Source of the DNA: Plotosus lineatus
Taxonomy: Eukaryota; Chordata; Actinopteri; Siluriformes; Plotosidae
NCBI GenBank assembly: GCA_024760905.1
Contig: JALRMN010000027.1
Span: 85,001 to 149,000, forward strand
Length of the DNA stretch: 64,000 bases
Reading direction: 5' to 3'
In this document: positions 60,437 through 64,000 of the stretch, in pieces
How positions within the stretch are numbered: the stretch's first letter is position 1
Layout: the number at the start of each line of letters is the position of its first letter
Position numbers and translations under genes: made by a program
Notes under the pieces: generated by a model
The model's input: only the letters and a program-made list of their open reading frames with translations
The model's database searches: none
What the model was told of the DNA's origin: nothing

Positions 60437-60487
<51 letters not shown>
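59150..60487 (+). mobile_element. LINE E, 3' half, with (AAT)n tail
   Basis: Plus strand: IDTLYDKAT near 59210, ERIMMNALKDHDGSVADI near 59715, then FTAYDLEISSGKTKLLTNNI, FKYLGSILSIDGSKPEILSR, KTFIQGNKHEGKRRDRQKER and the block EDSNIAWTSL. It ends in about sixteen AAT units (60438-60488). Stops near 60013 and 60060. An R LINE copy sits inside at 59270-59629. Confidence 0.75.
59270..59629 (+). mobile_element. R LINE, copy g, 5'-truncated insertion with target duplication
   Basis: Plus strand: [60 protein letters not shown] and RCGDP. The tail is gaaaagccgaaaggaaaaga with GAA units. A perfect 14-base duplication gttgtaacatagga flanks it (59256-59269 and 59630-59643). Its frame is open over 108 codons, so it is probably one of the younger R copies. 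Confidence 0.95.
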
Positions 60488-60488
60488 G
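60438..60488. repeat. (AAT)n microsatellite
   Basis: Trinucleotide tail of LINE E. Confidence 0.95.
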
Positions 60489-60504
60489 TAAGGCACTGGT
60501 GGCC

Positions 60505-61262
60505 TTGAGGGAAAGTGCTGGATTACTGATCTGACTGTGTTTCTTGGTTTTTCCTAAGAAGCTGCATTTTTGATGTCACCTCACAAGTTTTTATATTGGA
60601 TTAATGTCCAGGATTGTTTTGATGTATTCAAACTGATCCATGATCCCTGGGATGTCATAAATAGTGTGACACCGTAGTATGAGAAACATCCCCATATCAT
60701 GATATTTGTGCCACCAGGCTTCATTGTCTTGGCACGGGACTGTGGTTTCAATTCGGTGTTAGGGGATCATCTGATAAACTGTTTCTAGCCATTAGTTCTA
60801 AAAAGAGCAATCTTACTTTCATCAGTCGACAGAATGTTGTGCCGTTTCTCTTTATTCCAGTCAATGTGCTCTTTGGTAAATTGTAACCTGTTCAGACCTT
60901 CTTTATTTCAGCAGTGGGACTTTGCAGAGCTTCTTACCAATAGCTTGGCTTCACATAGGTGTCTTCCAAACGTAACAGGACTCACAAGTAACGTTAGACC
61001 TTCTTTGATCTTCTCGGAGTTGATTGGTGGCTCAATCCTTACCATTTTGATTTCAATCAAATGTGTGCTTAAATAGCAAAAGTGAGAAAATTTGAATACA
61101 ACGATGAAAATTGCTGATATCATATAGATTTAAGGCAATTTTATTTTATAGTTTTATAGATGAACATGATGCAGAATTGCATACAACTATTCCAGAAAGG
61201 ACCTCTTTTAAGCCAAAATAAAATTGCTCTTGAAAAGGAAAATGGGTGACCTTCTATTGGGA
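60505..61262 (-). mobile_element. Degraded Tc1-like element (third family)
   Basis: The plus strand reads like the complement of a Tc1-type transposase gene (ggatgtcataaatagtgtga, ttcagcagtgggactttgca, ggactcacaagtaacgttag). Only a short N-terminal-like minus frame survives at 60908-61123. Ends not found. Confidence 0.55.
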
Positions 61263-61284
61263 TATGGGTCCAATAACCATTTTT

Positions 61285-61640
61285 GTAGCCATTTCATTCA
61301 TTCATTCATTTTCTGAACCGCTTAATTCTAATTAGGGTCACAGGGGGACTCTGGGCAAGGGCAGAGTACACCCTGAATAGCTCGCCAGGCCATCGCAGGG
61401 CAGAAACACACCGATGGCTATGCAGCCTACTCTTGTTGAAAGTCAGCAAGGGTTCTTTTACATGCCTCACACTGTAGACAGTGAGAGACATGGCCGGCCT
61501 TTGATAACCCAATTAGCTGCACAGGTGGGGGTGGGTGGGTGGATGGTGGATGACAACCTGTTGAGAGTGGGGCTTGAACCGCCAACTGTGGGATCAGTGA
61601 TTTATCACCTTACCACCAGGCCACCACATATCAACTGATA
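61285..61640 (-). mobile_element. tRNA-derived SINE, nearly complete, minus strand
   Basis: Minus strand: head near 61630 (gtggcctggtggtaaggtga), B-box region ggttcaagcccc near 61570, middle, and the tail ending ttagaattaagcggttcaga at about 61310. Confidence 0.87.
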
Positions 61641-61914
61641 TTATTTTTAATGTATTATCACATCTAAGACGCTTCAGTAAAATTTGTAAACCTATGTTTT
61701 CATGAAGCTAATAGATACTAAAGAGGGTGGAGTCTGTACTGTGAAGATTTGTGGCATTTTTGTCTCACGCACGTGCATTTGATGAAAATACCACATTGAA
61801 CTCATGCAAAGCGAATGCGCACAATACAAAAGCCCCACAAACTTTGATATGAACCTAAGAGCTGCATGATGCCAGGCAAAGAGCATCATGCGACCTTTCT
61901 TTTTCAGAAATAAG
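61641..61914. other. No recognisable feature
   Basis: Intronic spacer without a motif. Confidence 0.5.
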
Positions 61915-63400
61915 TAAAAATGATTTAATTGTAATTAAATAACATAAATTAGCATATTTTAACTGAAACAAAACACATCAACAACAGGTATTTCGATTTA
62001 GGAAAAAAATAGGACCCCCTGCCACATAATAACTAGTGTTACCCCCTTTGGCCAAAATAACTTCAGTGAGACACTGACTGTAACCATCTACACATCTCTC
62101 ACATTGATCTGAGGAAAGGTTGCCCCAGTTATCAATGCAGAATTCTTTCAGCTGTGAGATTTTTCAGGGGTTTCTTGCATGCACAGCCTGTTTCAAGTCA
62201 TTCCACAGTATCTCAATGGGATCAAGATCTGGGCTTTGACTGGGCCATTTCAGGACTCTATTCTTTCTAGTTTTCAACCAGTCCTTGGTGGAATTATTGG
62301 TCGGTTTTGGGTCATTGTCATGTTGCAGAGTCCAGTTTTGCTTCAGCTTTAATATTTTTACATATTGTTTCATGTGTTCCTCAAAACCCCTTTGATCCAT
62401 AATAGACTTAATGGTGGCTTTTATGATGATGAGCTGGGCAGGTCCTGCTGCAACAAAGCATCCCCAAATCATGATCCTTCCACTATCATGTTTCACAGTT
62501 TACCAGCTACATTTTACAGGTTATTTCCCTGGAATGCTGTGTTTCATTTCCACAAAATATGTCTTCTCTTTTGGGGTCCAAATAATTCAACTTTAGACTC
62601 GTTTGTCCAAAGAACATTATTCCAGAAGATCTGGTCCTTTTCTGTGTTCTCTCCGCCAATTTTCAGTATGGCCTTAATGGTCTTTTTCGAGAGTGAATGT
62701 TTCCTCCTTGTACAGTCTCTCTATAAAGATCAACATGTGTCATCTCTCTGATAGTAGAATCCAATGCTTTCACATTGACAATAACGAGAAACTGATGAAG
62801 CTCCCATGATGATATTTTAGGACTTTTAGCATCTTGCAGTCTGCTCTGGGGTGAACTTACTTGGACGGCCGAAACTGGGCATGGGGGCAGTTGTTTTGAA
62901 TGTCCTCCACTTGTAAACAAATACCAGATGGTGGAATGGCTCTCAGATTATGTTGATATGTTTTTAAATCCGTGACCAGACTCATAAGTACCACAATCCT
63001 GTTTCTGAGTGTCTCAGATAGCTCTGTGGATCTTCCTGTGGTTCTCAGTCCCACTTCAACAAACGGGGACACCAAACTAAATATCTGAGGTTTAAATAGG
63101 ACGAGCCTTCTTCAGACTGCTGGGTAACGATGCTCTGATCGTGTGAACCTGATATGATACACTGTGTGTGATTATAGCCATTTTAGGTGGGAAAATATGT
63201 GCGGGTGTCCAAATTTTTTCCTCCATTGAAATATGCATTGTTGTTGTTCGTAGCTTTTGTTTGATGAGTAAAAATATGTTAATTTGTTGTTTAATTTCAA
63301 TTAAATCACTTTCTTTTCGAGCACTTTATTTGAACATTTCATAACAAACAATTGACAATTTAATGCGGTGCCTGAATTATTTTCACTTTTCACATGGCTG
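61915..63400 (-). mobile_element. Tc1-like DNA transposon, second family
   Basis: Inverted repeats: left atgatttaattgtaattaaa (61920) and the complement of the right end gtgatttaattgaaattaaa (near 63300). The minus strand encodes a worn transposase. The left repeat is shortened relative to the right. Confidence 0.8.
62164..63075 (-). pseudogene. Tc1-like transposase, inactivated
   Basis: The minus strand has a worn N-terminus (GRSTELSETLRNRIVVLMSL at about 63030). After many stops the C-terminal catalytic part is well preserved at 62164-62496: GRIMIWGCFVAAGPAQLIII, then WTLQHDNDPKPTNNSTKDWL with the second aspartate, and WPSQSPDLDPIEILWNDLKQ with the third catalytic residue. The first aspartate region is disrupted. 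It would have moved the surrounding element. Not functional. Confidence 0.85.
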
Positions 63401-63402
63401 TG

Positions 63403-63440
63403 TGTGTATATATATATATATAAATATATATATATATAAA
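63403..63440. repeat. (TA)n microsatellite
   Basis: TA run with a single A insertion, beyond the Tc1-like right end. Confidence 0.93.
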
Positions 63441-63563
63441 ACGCTATGCAGAAACTTATAACTTATTTCATTTATTATATGCATCTTATTATTTTTTTTT
63501 TTTGTGTAAATTTTGCTATAGATTTTTATTTTATAATTTGTATATTAGCATCCTTAGTGTGTG

Positions 63564-63568
<5 letters not shown>

Positions 63569-63608
<40 letters not shown>
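63569..63608 (+). repeat. (GT)n adjacent to the V-exon 3' splice site
   Basis: About twenty GT units end nine bases before the AG of the acceptor, taking the place of a normal pyrimidine tract. UG-rich RNA next to a 3' splice site is a known target of TDP-43 and CELF proteins. Confidence 0.9.
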
Positions 63609-63610
<2 letters not shown>

Positions 63611-63617
63611 GTTACAG

Positions 63618-63959
63618 GTTTAGTCTCAGAGACTCTGACTTCTTTAACTTTGGAGGCAGAGGTTGGAGATAAAGTCAGTATTTGGTGCCAGCATGATCTG
63701 ACTGTTACAGGCTACGTTTTCTGGTATAAACACAGATGTGGTTCAATCCCACTTATTCTTGGGTGTAAAAAGTTTCGGACATCAGCTCCATCAGTACCCT
63801 GTTACTTCTTTACTGAGAGTGAGAGAATAGCGATGTCTATTCAAGGCCAGATCTCGACTCTCACCCTCACTGCAGTAAATGTCTCTGATACGGGACTCTA
63901 TTACTGCAGCTACAGTGATCAAATGATCTTCAGCAACTCGACCTTTATACAAGTGAAAG
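63618..63959 (+). CDS. Ig V-type domain exon of an innate immune-type receptor (gene continues past window)
   Basis: A 342-base exon with an acceptor (ttagttacag) and a donor (aaag then gtaagt), both phase 1, encodes one complete V-set Ig domain. Numbering from the exon-1 methionine, the canonical disulfide is C36 (VSIWCQH) to C109 (DTGLYYCSY). The core tryptophan is W48 (FWYKHR), and the D103-x-G105-x-Y-x-C motif is intact. Three further cysteines (C53, C62, C74) could form an additional intradomain bridge as in CD300-, TREM- or pIgR-type V domains. There are sequons at N100 (NVS) and N119 (NST). The domain is extracellular and probably binds a ligand. Transmembrane segment, tail and any ITIM would lie downstream, outside the window. 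The exact family (NITR, CD300-like or another fish cluster) cannot be assigned by eye. There are no stops or frameshifts. Confidence 0.85.
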
Positions 63960-64000
63960 GTAAGTTTACAGTTGGGTCCATAAACATCTGGGCAATGCTA

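Larger units (their letters stand above)
57300..63617 (+). other. Intron 1 of the Ig receptor gene
   Basis: The 6.3 kb intron runs from GT 57300 to AG 63617. It holds SINE tails in both orientations, a complete SINE, a LINE with a second LINE inside it, two Tc1-like remnants, an (AAT)n, a (TA)n and a (GT)n that touches the 3' splice site. Its first 740 bases (57300-58040) are AT-rich and hold nothing I can name beyond poly-T and A-rich runs. No further exon was seen inside. Confidence 0.6.

Overview
The window looks like intergenic and intronic DNA of a ray-finned fish (teleost). The reasons are very long (CA)n and (TA)n microsatellites, several Tc1-like and pogo/Tigger-like DNA transposons, hAT-Charlie remnants, RTE/BovB-like and L2/CR1-like LINEs, tRNA-derived SINEs with 3' tails of a kind common in fish, a class-I-like endogenous retrovirus, and an immunoglobulin V exon of the kind found in fish innate receptor genes. 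There is no bacterial or plasmid signal: no operons, no Shine-Dalgarno-led ORFs and no CRISPR array.

Only one host gene is well supported. It is a secreted or membrane Ig-superfamily receptor on the + strand. A short signal-peptide exon (57263-57299) and one V-type Ig exon (63618-63959) are separated by a 6.3 kb intron full of repeats. The gene runs off the right edge. Everything else recognisable is mobile DNA or simple repeat.

Layout. 1-2.4 kb: rearranged SINE, RTE-tail fragment, a Tc1-like element with a broken transposase. 2.4-8.2 kb: APE-type LINE fragments (called B and C here) and two RTE-like copies (called R). 8.3-18.9 kb: SINEs, a hAT-Charlie remnant, a 600 bp TATG tetranucleotide array next to a 400 bp minisatellite, an L2-like 3' end interrupted by an R copy, and a (CA)n cluster. 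19-25.3 kb: an unusual inverted motif array, a TIR-bounded element with THAP and SAP protein remnants (ISL2EU/IS4EU-like) split by a LINE whose C-terminus looks like a restriction-like endonuclease, then an L2/CR1-like LINE. 26-36 kb: SINEs, a nearly full-length but broken B LINE, and two pogo/Tigger-like elements. 36.2-41.7 kb: a minus-strand provirus with two 475 bp LTRs, a tRNA-Trp primer site and deletions in gag, pol and env. 41.9-43.7 kb: a Ty3/Gypsy remnant. 43.7-48.6 kb: a Jockey-like LINE (D), an L2 piece, a hAT piece and a B piece. 48.6-50.7 kb: a composite with Tc1-like ends and RTE sequence in inverted arms. 50.7-57 kb: Tigger-like, Tc1-like and R copies. 57.2-64 kb: the Ig gene and its repeat-filled intron, including a LINE inside a LINE with a clear 14 bp target duplication.

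The most informative relationship is between the R LINE and a SINE. Some copies of the tRNA-headed SINE carry a body made of a piece of the R 5' leader joined directly to the R 3' end, and two such copies have target-site duplications. This resembles the bovine Bov-tA/Bov-B relationship. All element names are from memory of family hallmarks; no database search was possible.
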